DNA of 64,000 bases from Oscarella lobularis (Eukaryota; Porifera; Homoscleromorpha; Homosclerophorida; Oscarellidae). The notes below the pieces were generated by a model. That model worked only from the letters and a program-made list of their open reading frames with translations. It searched no databases and was not told the DNA's origin. This document shows positions 36,390 to 57,800 of the stretch, piece by piece (the stretch's first letter is position 1; each line of letters starts with the position of its first letter). The stretch covers positions 3,906,001 to 3,970,000 of the forward strand of contig NC_089176.1 in the NCBI RefSeq assembly GCF_947507565.1, in the 5' to 3' direction. The translations under genes were made by a program, and so were the position numbers.

Positions 36390-39300
36390 ATGACTACGAG
36401 AGAGCAGAAACTCGTTTTTCTTTTGGCTTCGGACGTTGTCGCAAAGCGCCTGCCTCTACAAACGAACGCATTTGTCGAAACGTTGCGACGACAGGGCGTT
36501 CCTGCGTTGGAGTTGGAGGAAAGGGCGTCTGAGGGCGATGAGATCGAGACAAGACTGCGCGAGACAACGAAGATGCTAAAAGCACTTCACGCGTCGCTTT
36601 CGGCGACAAACGATAAGCGGAAAGACCTTTTTGCCATATTTTGTTGGACTCTTCAAGCGCACAATCCTCGCGTTTGGCAAGAATGTATGTGTTCTCGGAC
36701 CGGTAAGTGATTCAGTCAAAGTGCTGTACATATGTACTACTGTATGTCTGCTTTTTTTCTCAAAGAGCTGACTAATGAAGAGTTGGAGTCAGTTTGTGTA
36801 ACTGAAGAAGTATCTCATCCTTTCCGTAGTAAGAAGGCATTGTCTTGATTTTATGCGCATATGTACGTTTTTTACAGCGTTTCTGCGCGGTGGGGACCAA
36901 AGAGACGAAGGCGAAATAAAAACAGTCCTTCGAGCTATTCTTAAAGTCCAAAAAGACGTCACACAACTACAAAAGTTGCGAAGATGTGTGAACTTGTCTA
37001 GGCGCAGTGATGTGCCAGTTGCAGGCAAGATAGATGTATTCTATATGGGCTGAGCTTATTTCTGATGCAGGATGTTTGGACTGCAAACCCTTGCTTTGGA
37101 GTATATTGAACAATCGAAAAGATGTCGCACATCTACGGAATCTCGCTCCAACCATGCAAAAAGTCATGCACTCAAGTCAGCAACGCTCATGAAATAGGAC
37201 TTCTATATGATGACGCTCAATTTAGGCAACCAATCAGCGTTTGACCGACGTCTCTATGAATTTTGCTGTGAAGAAATCGGCCAGTATTGGCTTCCACTTG
37301 GTCTACGTCTTGGTTTGTCGAGGGATGAGCTCAAGGCTATTGGAGACGAGTTCAATAGCTATGGTGACAACTACAAGGCGCTAGCAGTCATGCGAGGATA
37401 CACAACGAGCAATGACGAAGCGGCGTTTGACACTATTCGCGTCATTCTTGAAGAAATAAAACAAAGCAGCGATTCTTGTGCCAGAGAGAAAAACCAGGAC
37501 ATAATTCGTTCAAGTATGAAGTTATTTTAATTGAATTTATGACATTTTTTGTTTTTAGATGTACCAAGGACAGATAAACGCTTTTATGGTCGTCTTTCAG
37601 AATTGAAAGGAATGGAGCGCTTTTTCTGGGGCTCCAGAGCTAAAGAGAGTCATGTGACTCCCATCTCTTACAAGTTACAGGTACAATAGTTCTCTTAGGT
37701 TAGGCGGGATGGAATTTACTAGAACGTATGAAAGCAGTTTATCTGTGGAGTTGGAGGGGTGGGCAAAACAAGTCTTGCTCTTCAATACATTGCACGCCAC
37801 GAAAGAGCATATCCACATGGCGTAGTTTGCATTGATTCCCAGTCAATGTCAACTGTACAGGCTTCTTTGCAAGAATATGTGAGCAATTGGAAGTAAGGTG
37901 GAGTGCGAATGACGTTGTTAATTGTCTTTCTTAGTTTCTACGGGCAGCCGCAAGGGGCGACGGAAAGTTTGCCGAAGCAAAAGCGGAAAATAATCTTCAA
38001 CGATTGTTTGCTTATTTCTATGAAAGCGTCAAGCAAAACGGCAGGGTCTTGATTTTGTTTGACAATGCGGACGAGCTTGAAGCAATTGCAAAGTATCTTC
38101 CGTATCCTTCCACTTCTTGCCACCTTTTGATAACGACTCGAACAACGCAATCTTGTGAACTATTCAGAGAAGAAAATACCAACGTTGTCATACTTGAGAC
38201 GCTTGAAGAATCAATCGCTATCTCTGCACTCATTGGTTTGGCCGGAAAAGAAAAAGAGACGCTGTCTCCTAGTGAACTCGAAGCCGCTCGAAAGATCGCA
38301 GTTGAGGCTCCTATTGAAGGACTACCCATTGCTCTTCGTCACGCTGGTGCATATCTATTGCGTCATGAGGGCGTCACCTTTGAAGCTTACTGGGAAAAAC
38401 TCGCTCAAGAGAAACGTCAGCTTGAAGCAGCGTCGTTGGATTTGGATAAATTTCTTCGTTTTTTTCGACTTTCACATCTGGAAGAGGATTTGCGTCGAGT
38501 TGGCATCAAAATTCCAAGTGATTTACTTTGTTTCAATATCAACGATATTGATGTCAGCTCATTTGACAGACAATCGCTGGCCAATGCTGTGAAAAAACTT
38601 CATACGACACGTCTCGCGTTTTTAACGTGGGAAATGGATATATCGGACATTGAAGAGAAGTTTCCAGTAGCGTTTGAAATTCTACTATGCTGTTCCGTTA
38701 TGATGTCAAAATCAATTTCACAAGAAGTGATTTCGAGGTTTCTTTTTCTAGTTCATGGCAATTTCGAGTCTCTGCGACTCGTTGAAGGATTGGTATCGTT
38801 GAAGAAGTACACACTTTTGAACAGAGACGAATTCAATGACGGTTTTGTGTACTACAGTATGCACCACCTTATCCATCAGAGCATCTTTGAACGACTGAGG
38901 CAGAACAAAGAGATGCTTGAGTTTGTGCTGGATGTCACAGCAGGCGCTCTTGAGGACGTGATAAATAATACTGAAGGAGACTTATCAAGTGCTAGAGCTC
39001 TTCATTATTATTCAGTTGCGAAGAACATGGTTGTTCTGGGAAGGCTTAAACCTTTTCACATCGCCCACATTAATATTGCCGCGACCAGGTGCTATGATTG
39101 TGGCCAATTTAATGCTTTTGAAGAGTTGGCTCTGATGATGATTTCCAGTGTGACGAACAGGCCGGACTTTTCAGAGCACGAAAAAATTAAAATCCTTCGT
39201 CCGTGTATGTTGCTTACTACCCTATTGTTTGTTTGTTTGTTTGTTCCTGATCTGTGAGCTTTAGATCATTTGAAGCTAAGCAGTTTGGCTTGTCTGCGGG

Positions 39301-40937
39301 GAGACAGCTTTGAGGGAAAGAAGTATTACGCAAAGGCGTTCGTAGACAGCGAATTTCTTACTGACGACGACGACGCCAACATTGAGGGTGAGTCGCTTGC
39401 ATTGAATGTTACTTTCAATACTTAAGATTTTTTGTTAGATTTTCTTATTGCACTAATGTGTGGAGGCGGTCAGGCAAAAGAAGCTGAATTGAATCATTTG
39501 GTCAGTAGGTTGGAAAAACTAGTACAAGTCGACGAGACTCGTTTGCATGGTCTTAGATGGGGTATGTTTGCCGCTGTACTATTAATTTACTACGCTGTCT
39601 TTGTCCATAGCGTATATGCAATTGGGGGCCGTTCTACAGAAAAGCGGTCAGCGGAAAAAATACGAAGATCACGTCAAGTTTCTTCTGTCTCTGTCGTCTT
39701 CGCGTAGCGATCCTGCAAAAGCCGTGACAGGTACGTGTATAAGTAGACGAGTCTGCATTAGTTGACATGGTTTTTTTCTTTTATTTTCTGCAATTGCTTT
39801 AGGACTTATTTGTCTTGGTTACTGCAAATCTAGAGAGGGAGTGTGGGATGAAGCCATTGAGTGCTTTAGCCAAGTTATCCAGATTAACGACGCCTCAAAC
39901 TCAGATGTTCTTTTGCCACATGAAGCTTTCGAGAGTACATTTGAACAGTGGTTTTTAGTTGCATTAATTTATACTTTTTGTGCAGTACGGGCGCATCTTT
40001 TTACTTTCTGCACCAATTCAGGAAATTTTGAGCTTGGGCACCAAGTTTTGAAGGAAGGTTTGCTTATTGTTCAAGCTCATTCTGATTCTGAAAATCTTTT
40101 ATCAGTTGCTTGTAAATCATACATACATACATATACATATTTATATACAGGATTTGTATGTAGATAAGGCATTATATGGTTATAGCCTTTGTTTGTTGAA
40201 GAAATTTACCGAGGCTGTCAGTTATCTTCGATACTGCCTCGCTGTTTGTCCTCGGTCAAAAGAATGCGAATTAGGGCTTTTGCGGAGTAATTGCGATAGG
40301 GACGGGATTTGAAATGTAAATTTGTATTTATTTTTAGTTGTTTCGTACCTTGGAACTTCACTAGTGGCAGTTGAAAAGTTGGATGAAACAGTTCAAATTC
40401 TGAACGAGTTTGATGGTCTGTTCAAAAAGCACATGCACAATTCCCTTTGGCTCTGTTCCCCACTGGGAGGTACAGTACTATAATTACGCGTGTCAGCAAT
40501 GGGTTTTTGCATTGTTTACAGATTTTTTGTTGTTGGCACAGCTGTATATTGTCACGGAGAAATGGGATGGTGCTATATGTCTACTAGACGGCTTTCTGGA
40601 ATTTTGTAAAACACAGGAATTTCCCTTGAGTTATACTACTCTTACAGGTACAAATTGGATTGATTTTTGTAATAAATTAATTTTCCGGTTTTGTACAGCG
40701 ACTGGGCTACTCGCTCGGTGCCTGCTAAACGAAGGTCTCGCTAAAGAAGCATACACAGTGGCAAGCAAGGCGATTAGTGAGTATGAGTCTTTTACAGACA
40801 ACGGACTACTGGAAGCGAGTATGCATTCAGTATAGTACGACAATTTGAATTAAATCAAACTCTTTCCATCTACAGTAAGGTCACTACTGAACGAGGCTGA
40901 GAACCGTTTAGCAGCAAGCGGGTCAACTTCAAGTTGA
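36390..40937 (+). CDS. NB-ARC/TPR immune-type receptor, unit 3
   Basis: Third receptor copy: CARD-like exon 36390-36702, two helical-repeat exons, Death exon from about 37226, Walker A exon near 37738-37878 (GVGGVGKTS), NB-ARC exon from about 37936 to 39206 (VLILFDNAD, LITTRTT, EGLPIALRHAG, SMHHL), a shortened Asp-rich exon (DDDDANIEG), then TPR exons to the stop at 40937. No frame break found in the exons checked. It is the most diverged in the region after the NB-ARC exon (PFHIAHINIAATRCYDCG where unit 1 has SLDIAHIRNAATCCYRCG). The upstream region has small duplications of TCACGCGCTCAG and GCCGGATTC absent from units 1 and 2. Confidence 0.8.
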
Positions 40938-41200
40938 TGACACAACTGAGCATATCTCAGGTAAAAACGAAAACAGTAAGTTTTTGTTAAAGAATTAGGA
41001 ATAACTTTAAGTTGGAAAACCTCTCTTGGCAGACGCACCTAGGTTCTCACAAACTTCTTCAGCTCTGTGAAACGCTATGATCAAGAGACGCCAGTAACAT
41101 AATACTTATACACGAAACAGCAGTTAGCCAGCACCCACATACATACATACATAAAGCAAGCGTAAAACGTTTGTACGCAACGCAGACACATGTCTTTTTC

Positions 41201-42580
41201 TCAGTGTCTATTAGTGTTGAAGACAAGTGAGAGTAGCAGAAGGACAGTAATGACCATCCAATTCACGTCCCAACGAAATCCAGCAGACGTTTTGGAACTC
41301 GGCGGCGTCACAGTCGTCGGCAAATACGTCGATCGAACGAGATTGTACTGACCGTCGATTCCCAAAACGACGACAAATTCATACGTTGTCGTCTGCGGAC
41401 AACCGGGCTCTTGGTAAGTGGCCGTCAACTTGATGTGCCCACCACGAACAATCTTTCTTGCAGCTCGTTTCACCTCAATCAACGTCACATTACGAACGGT
41501 TTGATTCAATTTCACTCCAGGACAAAACGCTTCGATTTCGTATGCTCCGAATCGAGCTGCTTCGATGACGTCATCAGCATCAATGCTCACTTCCTCGCTT
41601 CCGCCCACGTGAACGCCGGAGGAAGAACGACTTGCTGTTGACTCGACGCTTCCGTCACTGATATCAAATGGTGCGTAAACCGCATTTTGTCGTTCGATTC
41701 CAAAATCGCTGTCATTCCCGGAAACCATGCGGAAATATCCGCCTTCGCCCCAGCTGACTCCCCAACTATTTTTAACAATCCAATAGTCCAAGCCGCCGCG
41801 ACTCCGCCCATAGCCGACGATTTCAATCAGGTGACGACCAACTATATAATTGAAATCGCCGTATTCGTCGAAGAGGGACTTTTGATAGATTCCGCCACTA
41901 TAAACAGTCAAATCTTGATAGACAAGAATGGAACCGACAACGGGGCCCCTCCGAAGTGCCCGCTTGATATTTTCCGGCGTCGACGGAGTGACTCGACTAA
42001 ACGCACCCAATTTGAATTTCGAAACGAGCGCTTCAGTAATAACGGTTCCCCCGTCGCAAGTCGGCTGACATAGGCCGTATTTTTCCATGAGAACGTCGTC
42101 GTCGTACGGCTGACACACTTCCGGTACGGTTCCGCGTTTATTCAGGTAAGCGAACGCGCTATCCGCGCCGGCCCCGTCGCACCCCTGGCAATCCGGTAGG
42201 GTGCAACACGACGTTACACGATCCATTGAAGTGTCGGTTTGTTTGCTTTGAGCGACGATCGAACGATAGTCGTCGAAAGCGTGAGTCGATGCGAAGGCCC
42301 AGCACGATCCGCAGTTGCCTTGGTCGTCGATTGAGCGAAGGAGCGACGTTTTGCGCCAGTCGATTGTCGTCGATTTGGGATCGTGCGCGTGTAGGTGAGC
42401 GTTTTGGGAGCGGAGTTCGGCTATCGTTTCGGACGCGTGCCAAGGGGCGTTCGCGTTGCTGTTGACGCGTTTCGCGAGGGATTTGAGATGGGTTGATTGT
42501 TTGTGGGGGTTGTCTGGCCGCGCCGCCGTCGCTGCGACGGAAACCAGGAAGAGGAGAGCGGGAGCGAGTAGTTTAGCCAT
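41201..42580 (-). CDS. papain-like cysteine protease with cystatin-like domain and C-terminal membrane anchor
   Basis: Single-exon, 459 residues. Signal peptide MAKLLAPALLFLVSVAATAA; propeptide to about residue 70; mature domain from about IDWRKTSLLRSIDDQGNCGSCWAFA with oxyanion Gln and nucleophile Cys, later [11 protein letters not shown] (His) and [18 protein letters not shown] (Asn), so the catalytic set is complete. Cathepsin B/X-like CC and CxxC spacing (SCCTLPDCQGC) is present. After a Ser-rich linker comes a 95-residue domain with cystatin features ([41 protein letters not shown]), where KIVRG stands at the QxVxG site. The end [14 protein letters not shown] predicts a membrane anchor. 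Likely an endolysosomal or surface protease carrying an inhibitor-like module. It faces the last receptor tail to tail and the Kelch gene head to head. Confidence 0.88.
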   Translation of the reverse strand: MAKLLAPALLFLVSVAATAARPDNPHKQSTHLKSLAKRVNSNANAPWHASETIAELRSQNAHLHAHDPKSTTIDWRKTSLLRSIDDQGNCGSCWAFASTHAFDDYRSIVAQSKQTDTSMDRVTSCCTLPDCQGCDGAGADSAFAYLNKRGTVPEVCQPYDDDVLMEKYGLCQPTCDGGTVITEALVSKFKLGAFSRVTPSTPENIKRALRRGPVVGSILVYQDLTVYSGGIYQKSLFDEYGDFNYIVGRHLIEIVGYGRSRGGLDYWIVKNSWGVSWGEGGYFRMVSGNDSDFGIERQNAVYAPFDISDGSVESTASRSSSGVHVGGSEEVSIDADDVIEAARFGAYEIEAFCPGVKLNQTVRNVTLIEVKRAARKIVRGGHIKLTATYQEPGCPQTTTYEFVVVLGIDGQYNLVRSTYLPTTVTPPSSKTSAGFRWDVNWMVITVLLLLSLVFNTNRH

Positions 42581-43015
42581 CGAAACGTCTTCGCGAAACC
42601 GGGGTCTTTCCGGGATGCCAATGTTTTAATTTATGGGTTAGGTTTTTTAACTGTCTGGTATGTTATTTTAGACTACCTCTGCGCACTTCATGGCAGTTTT
42701 TCGTCGCGATCGCGTACGTAGCGAGTGCGTCTGACTCAACCATTCGTCTATCTACGAATTGTTCCGTGTCACCGTGTCTGTTTCTGAATGAAACCTCAAA
42801 AAAGTAAGTTTCGGTTACTAATTTAGTACGAAATGAAAGCGAAAGGAACTGCCTATCTATCATGAGGGGAAACGAAAGTGGATGCTTTCTGTTTTCTCAT
42901 TTGGACAATTTGGACAAGTGGGCGTGAATGTGTATGACTAATTAGTATCCGAGAGCCTTGATTCGCCGGCTAACTAATCGAATTTCTCTTCACAATACCC
43001 GTACAGTCGACGAAA
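42581..43015. promoter_or_regulatory. bidirectional promoter region, protease / BTB-Kelch
   Basis: The 435 bp between two divergent start codons must serve both genes. It contains TCGCGATCGCG-type words near 42700, a TTGTTCCG stretch and an AT-rich block near 42940-42990. No TATA box at a convincing distance was seen. Regulatory role is inferred from position. Confidence 0.45.
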
Positions 43016-44778
43016 ATGCAGAAAGGCGACACAAGCGACAGCGTTTTCGCCTCGTCCGATCACGCAACGACAACCCTACGCTGCCTAAACGACCTTCGCT
43101 CGTCCGGCGAACTATGCGACGTCGTTCTCGACGTCTCCAATCGTCAAATCCGCGCTCATCGCGCCGTTCTCGCGGCGAACAGCGCCTACTTTCGCGCCAT
43201 GTTCTCAACGAGCGGTCTACGCGAAACGCGCGAACGCACAATCGTTCTTCGCGGCGAAACGGACGCGAGAACAATAGCCGCCCTCATTGACTTCGCCTAC
43301 ACGTCCCAAATCGTCGTCTCGCACGCGAACGTCGAACGCTTGCTGGCGACGAGCGATTGCTATCAATTCGTCGGCGTAAAGAACGCCTGTTGCGATTTTC
43401 TCGTCGAGAATCTATCGCCGACGAATTGTTTACGAGTCGACGAATTGGCGCGCACGTACGCATGCGCGTCGCGCGTCGCCGCGGCAGCGCGTCGATTCGC
43501 GCAACGTCATTTTGTTGACGTCACGAAAGGGGCGGAGTTTTTTGCGTCGTCCTTGGAGACCGTTGTCGAGCTCGCGCGCTTGAATTATCTCAATGTCGTA
43601 TCGGAGGATGACGTCGTTGAGGCGATAGTCACGTGGGTGAAACGTCAGAATTTTAGCAATGATGAGCCGATTTCTTTGCTTCCACTTTTGGAGTCGATTC
43701 GACTTGCCTTCGTTTCGTCTTCTCATCTAGCGTTGCTATGGGATTTAGTGGGCGTGGCGAATGACTTTACGGAGTGTCGTCAGCTTTTGGATTGCGTTGT
43801 CTCGGTTTGCTCGACCCCCATACTCCGGTTTCAGTATCGACGAGAGCGTTGGAGTCAGCCGCGACGTAGAAACGGGTTTTCTGAGGTTATCGTTGCAGCT
43901 GGGGGTCAGGCGGGGTCCGGGTCACTTAGCTCTGTCGAACAATATGATATGATTGATCGGAAATGGTCGCCGCTTTCTTCCATGACTTCGTCTCGCTATG
44001 GTCTTGCCTTGGTGTCCGTTGACGATCAGCTGTGCGCTTTGGGCGGCTACAATCAGACAGATGGTTTTGTTAAGACCATGGAATGGCTTGACACCAACAC
44101 AGGAGAGTGGCAGGTTAAAGGAAAAACAATGGATCAACCGAGAAGGTAAATCATAAGCGCATAGTTCCAATATTAAAAATGATTATTAGATATTTTGGAG
44201 CGGTTCAAGTATGCGGTCTCATCTACGCTGTAGGTGGCCATGACGGCAACGCCACTCCTCTTAGATCGGCTCAATGCTATGATCCTAATGCAGACAAGTG
44301 GTACAATCTTGCCCCAATGACCGAACGCCGCATGTACGCCGGTGTCATTGAATCAGATGGCTTCCTATTCGTCGTTGGCGGTCACAACGGAAAACAGAGA
44401 CTCGATACGGTGGAGTGCTATAATCTTGAAACAGATACGTGGCGTAGCATTGCTCCGCTTCCCAGTTGCCGATCTACCGTTGGCTTGGCAACGTGTGGCG
44501 GCTCTTTGTATGCGGTGGGAGGGTACAGCAGGCAAGACTACCTTGCCTCCTGTGATATTTATGATATTCGACTTAATCAGTGGATACCGGGGCCTAGTTT
44601 GAATTTTTCGCGAGCAGCTGCTTGTGTTGGCTGCTGCGAGGGCGTTATCTATGCGTGCGGGGGGTTTAGTAAGGGTTTTATGGGGTCTGTCGAGGTGCTG
44701 GCACCTAGTTCGAATGCTTGGGAGGTTGTAGAGTCGATGAGCACAGGAAAAGCTCACTTTGCATCAGCAGTTTTATAG
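43016..44778 (+). CDS. BTB-BACK-Kelch protein (KLHL family, CUL3 adaptor)
   Basis: Substrate adaptor for CUL3 ubiquitin ligases. Exons 43016-44145 and 44190-44778 join in phase to 573 residues. BTB domain about residues 20-130 (LRSSGELCDVVLDV, RAHRAVLAANSAYFRAMFS, LIDFAYTSQI, LATSDCYQFVGVKNACCDFL); BACK domain about 135-240 (NCLRVDELARTYACASRVAAAARRFAQRHF, VVEAIVTWVK); then six Kelch blades (IVAAGGQAGSGSLSSVEQYD, LCALGGYNQTDG, IYAVGGHDGNATPLRSAQCYDP, LFVVGGHNGKQRLDTVECY, LYAVGGYSRQDYLASCDIY, IYACGGFSKGFMGSVEVL). The start is the first ATG before the BTB. Which KLHL subfamily cannot be decided by eye; the blades resemble the KLHL2/3/12/20 group. Confidence 0.92.
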
Positions 44779-44867
44779 AATTTTATTTTTTTACATTTGT
44801 ATTGGACTACAACCTATTTTTGTTATTATGGAAGTTGTACATCTTGCAGTCAGCTTGTATAGTATCC

Positions 44868-44998
44868 TAATGACGTCACTACTTTAGTTTGATAATGACC
44901 CACGTGACCATTAATTAGCGAAACGTCCTCCGGCACAGTCAGAGCCGTATATAACGGCTCTGTGCACAGTACCCGAATGACGTCACGAGTACCACGTG
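44868..44998 (+). promoter_or_regulatory. putative myosin II promoter: CRE and E-box pairs around a palindromic TATA
   Basis: Two TGACGTCA (CRE/ATF) sites (44871, 44978), each followed by a CACGTG E-box within CACGTGACCAT (44901, 44993) and by CGAACGTCCTC or a one-base variant, indicate a duplicated module of about 60 bp. Between them CAGAGCCGT and ACGGCTCTG form perfect 9-bp arms around ATATA (44940-44962), placing a TATA-like core in a palindrome about 180 bp before the myosin ATG. Function inferred from motifs and position. Confidence 0.5.
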
Positions 44999-45141
44999 AC
45001 CATGACGAACGTCCTCTACTTAGTGTAACTTCCGGGCGATTGAACACACGTGATCCCGTTCTCGTCTTTCGCAGCGCCGCAGATCCGCAGTATTCGTTCC
45101 ATTGGGGGCCGATTCGATCCCCGAGCAACTTCCCCGACGCG

Positions 45142-54559
<9,418 letters not shown>

Positions 54560-54862
54560 GGAAAAGAATATTATGTTTTAGGGGTTGTCTTTGACATGGA
54601 CAAGGTAAAAAGTGTGCGTGCGTGTCTTCGTTTTGTTTCTTTTCTTTTTTTGTAGTTGTATTGTGTTATATGTGCACGGGTGTCTAATATATTACGACTG
54701 CGAATTGACTGTCTTTGGGAAAATTATTGTAGTTTTGTGTTTAAGTTGATACGGAATACAAAACGTGCAATATACATAGAGCACGCTAAGAGGCGGAACT
54801 GAAGAGAAGTTGCAACGTGCGAAAGAAGCGTTCCCTTCTGATTTTCCTTTACGAGCGTCGAG
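54560..54862. other. intergenic region, myosin 3' end to Munc13-like start
   Basis: About 300 bp hold the myosin 3' UTR and the promoter of the next gene, same strand. T-rich and GTGTGC-type words lie near 54615-54690. No canonical AATAAA was noticed; AATATATTACG near 54688 and AATATACATAG near 54770 are the closest AT-rich words. Confidence 0.4.
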
Positions 54863-57800
54863 ATGGCGACTTCGTATCGACGTTCTCCGACTCTTTCTTG
54901 TATTCTTTATTGGAGTTTTGCTTGTTTTCGTTCGATTAGCTCATGTTTTTGCAGCGAGCGCCGAATCGAATCGATCGGGATCCGATCTCTGGGCTCTCGT
55001 GCGTAGTCTCTATCGTCTCGGCATGTTCGGTCGCTTGAGAATACGGCACAAGTCGATTAGTCGCTCGACGAGAACGAAAGAGGAAGAAAACGCAAGGAAA
55101 ACGAGATTTCTCTATCGACGGAAGGGGGTGGGGCTATATTCGCTATTTTGTACAGGGCCAAGCAGTTGGACGGAAGTTTCTTCGAGACGCTCAACGCCCA
55201 ACACATCCAAGAGAACGAAATCGAAATAGAAGCGCCTCAAGTCGCGACGATATCGAATTTCACTTTTGATACTTTTTTCACACGGATTCTCTCCTTTAGG
55301 TTGAAAGTGATAAAAGCGGAGGAGACGACTATGGAGTCCCTTTCGATTATCTGACTATTGCACCTCTCTCGAGCAAAGAGGTAAGAAATATCGAAATTTT
55401 ATTGCTCAGGTCACGTGGTATATATATATAACGTTTATTGAAGCTGGAAATAGCGTACAAATCTCTTCTCAAGACAGCGCAATTTTGGCTCGGAGCCAAA
55501 GAAACGAGTATAGAAAAAATTCGAGACCAATGTCACGCGTACATGAAAAAGGTAAATAATTTTTATTTAATGAGTCTACGGTATATATTTCTGCGCAGGT
55601 TTTCGATGTCGATGAAAGGCAGCACTCTGATTGGCTTAGCTGGACTAAAACCCACGTAAAAGTAAGGATCACGTGATATCTAATTAAAAAATTAATGATT
55701 TGTTTTAGCCTCCTAAACAATTTGTTCGCGTTTCTATCATTGAAGGTCGTAATCTTCCTCCAAAGGATCCAAACGGTATTTTCCTAATTAATTTTGTCAA
55801 TATTTTTATTAACTTTGATTTTTAGGTTTGAGTGATCCGTATTGTATTTTGGGCGTCGTTCGACTCGATCCGGGCATGTTGGACGGGAAATCGAAAACGA
55901 AACACGTGAAGGATCTCGTGAAAGACGAATCGAAATTGGCGACAACAGCCGTCATTCCGACAACTCTCAATCCCAAATGGAACGAACAGTTTGATATGTA
56001 CGAAAGAATGAAGTTGAAGACGTTGGAAAAAATTTGAAATTTTAGTGATATCGAAGACGTGAAAAAGGAATACATTCAAATAGACATATGGTTACAACAA
56101 TAACAAATTATTTTAATTAATAAATGAGTTCTATGTTGAATAGGGATTCCGATTCTGAGGAAAATATTGGTGACGCAATAAAGAATATCAAGAAAGTTCA
56201 AGGGTTATTTGGCTTGAAAAGGTGAGCAGCTTAGTCTCTTTGTCACGTGAGAGTCCACGTGGGGCCCTAGATACTTTCGTCAAATTGCCCAGACGACTGT
56301 TGGCGGAACGGAAGACGATTTTATGGGAAGAGCGCATATTCCCCTCAAGGTCAATGTCATAGCTATTAATTGAATTATTTTAATCAATTTTGCGCTACTA
56401 GGAAATTTCTTCTGATGGATTCGAAGGGTGGATTCAGATTCGCACGCGACGACAGCGACCGAAAAAGGGCGAAATATTCGTCAGAATTCAACTGATGGCC
56501 GACAGCAAAGTAAGAGCTATGACGTCAGTCGTTATTTATTTATTTATTTATTTTCTCTAGTCGACGAAATCCGATGAAGCGTTCGATGAACACAGAAAAA
56601 TTCGTCGACAATTCGTCCATCACGAAGCGACGCAATTACGAGACGTATGTAAAAGATAACCTTTATTATTTTCATTGATTATTGATTTTTAGAGGGGAGG
56701 AGAAGGTGCAACATGTAGCTGGAATGGGCAGTTGAGCAATCACGCCTCCGATCTTCTGAATCAACACGCCATTCAAACAGGCGTAACCGACCTCGAAGTG
56801 GCAATCACGTGCATAAATAAAAAATAAATAAATAATGTTAATTAATACGATGGCGTTTCTTTCAGGGATTGGATTGTTACGGCTGAATACAATGAGAAGC
56901 ACGGGGTCCGGGGTTCTTCTTTGTTGCAAGCGTTGACGCGTCTCGAAGGGGAGTGGGAAAAAGTCGTAGCGCTTCAAAGGGATCCTCTTGATGAATTAGG
57001 GAAAGATAAGGCACGTGATCAACGCTAATGATATTAATTATAAATTATTAATTAAGACGGATAAATTGGTCGCTTCTATTGATTCGTACCGGAAGTGGGC
57101 TCGAAAGATTTTGGTCAAATTTAGACACGTTTTTTCGGCGACAAGGAAGGATAGTCCTCAAAGATTTCTTGCTTTTTTGCAGTGAGTGTGGGCGAGCTCC
57201 TCCTCCCCCTTTCTCCCTCAATTTTTTTTCTATCAGATGCCTTCTCTTGTCTTTTAATCTACCCGTCGCGAAAATTCACCTTTGGGAGAACGATTTTGTG
57301 ACTTTTGTTGAATCAGCTGTTTCAGTAATTAATTAGATAAATTTTTAATTTTTTATTGAGTTGTGCGAACAATAGGAATCGGCTCAATATTGGTTTACGC
57401 AACGTTACGCAGTTGCGCAGCCTATAGTGGAGGTAGGTTATATAATCCATAATTAAAAATTAATTTTATATATATTATTAAGTCTGAACAAAATGAGGTT
57501 TTGTCTTTGGTTGAGTTTGCTCACGATTGCGTTGTGGAGTTGTACAGAGCTCGTCAACTTGATAAAATCGTTTTTAAAAGGTAGTTTCCGGGTTTTGAGT
57601 GTCGCAAAACGAAAAATGTGTCTAGATTACATATTTGCTTTTTTCAAATCACTTTTAAACAAATCGAAAAATTGGTGAGAGTCGCGAGAAAATTTTTTAA
57701 TTAATTAAAATAGGATTTTTCTCATTTTCAGCTGTCTCCTATCGTCGAACTTCGCATTCAAAATGCAACGAAACATTTGACAACGTTGTCTTTCGATTCG

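Noticed and set aside
43016-43290. Arg-rich ORFs on both strands in the BTB exon
   Set aside because: They are shadows of the BTB frame caused by high CG content.
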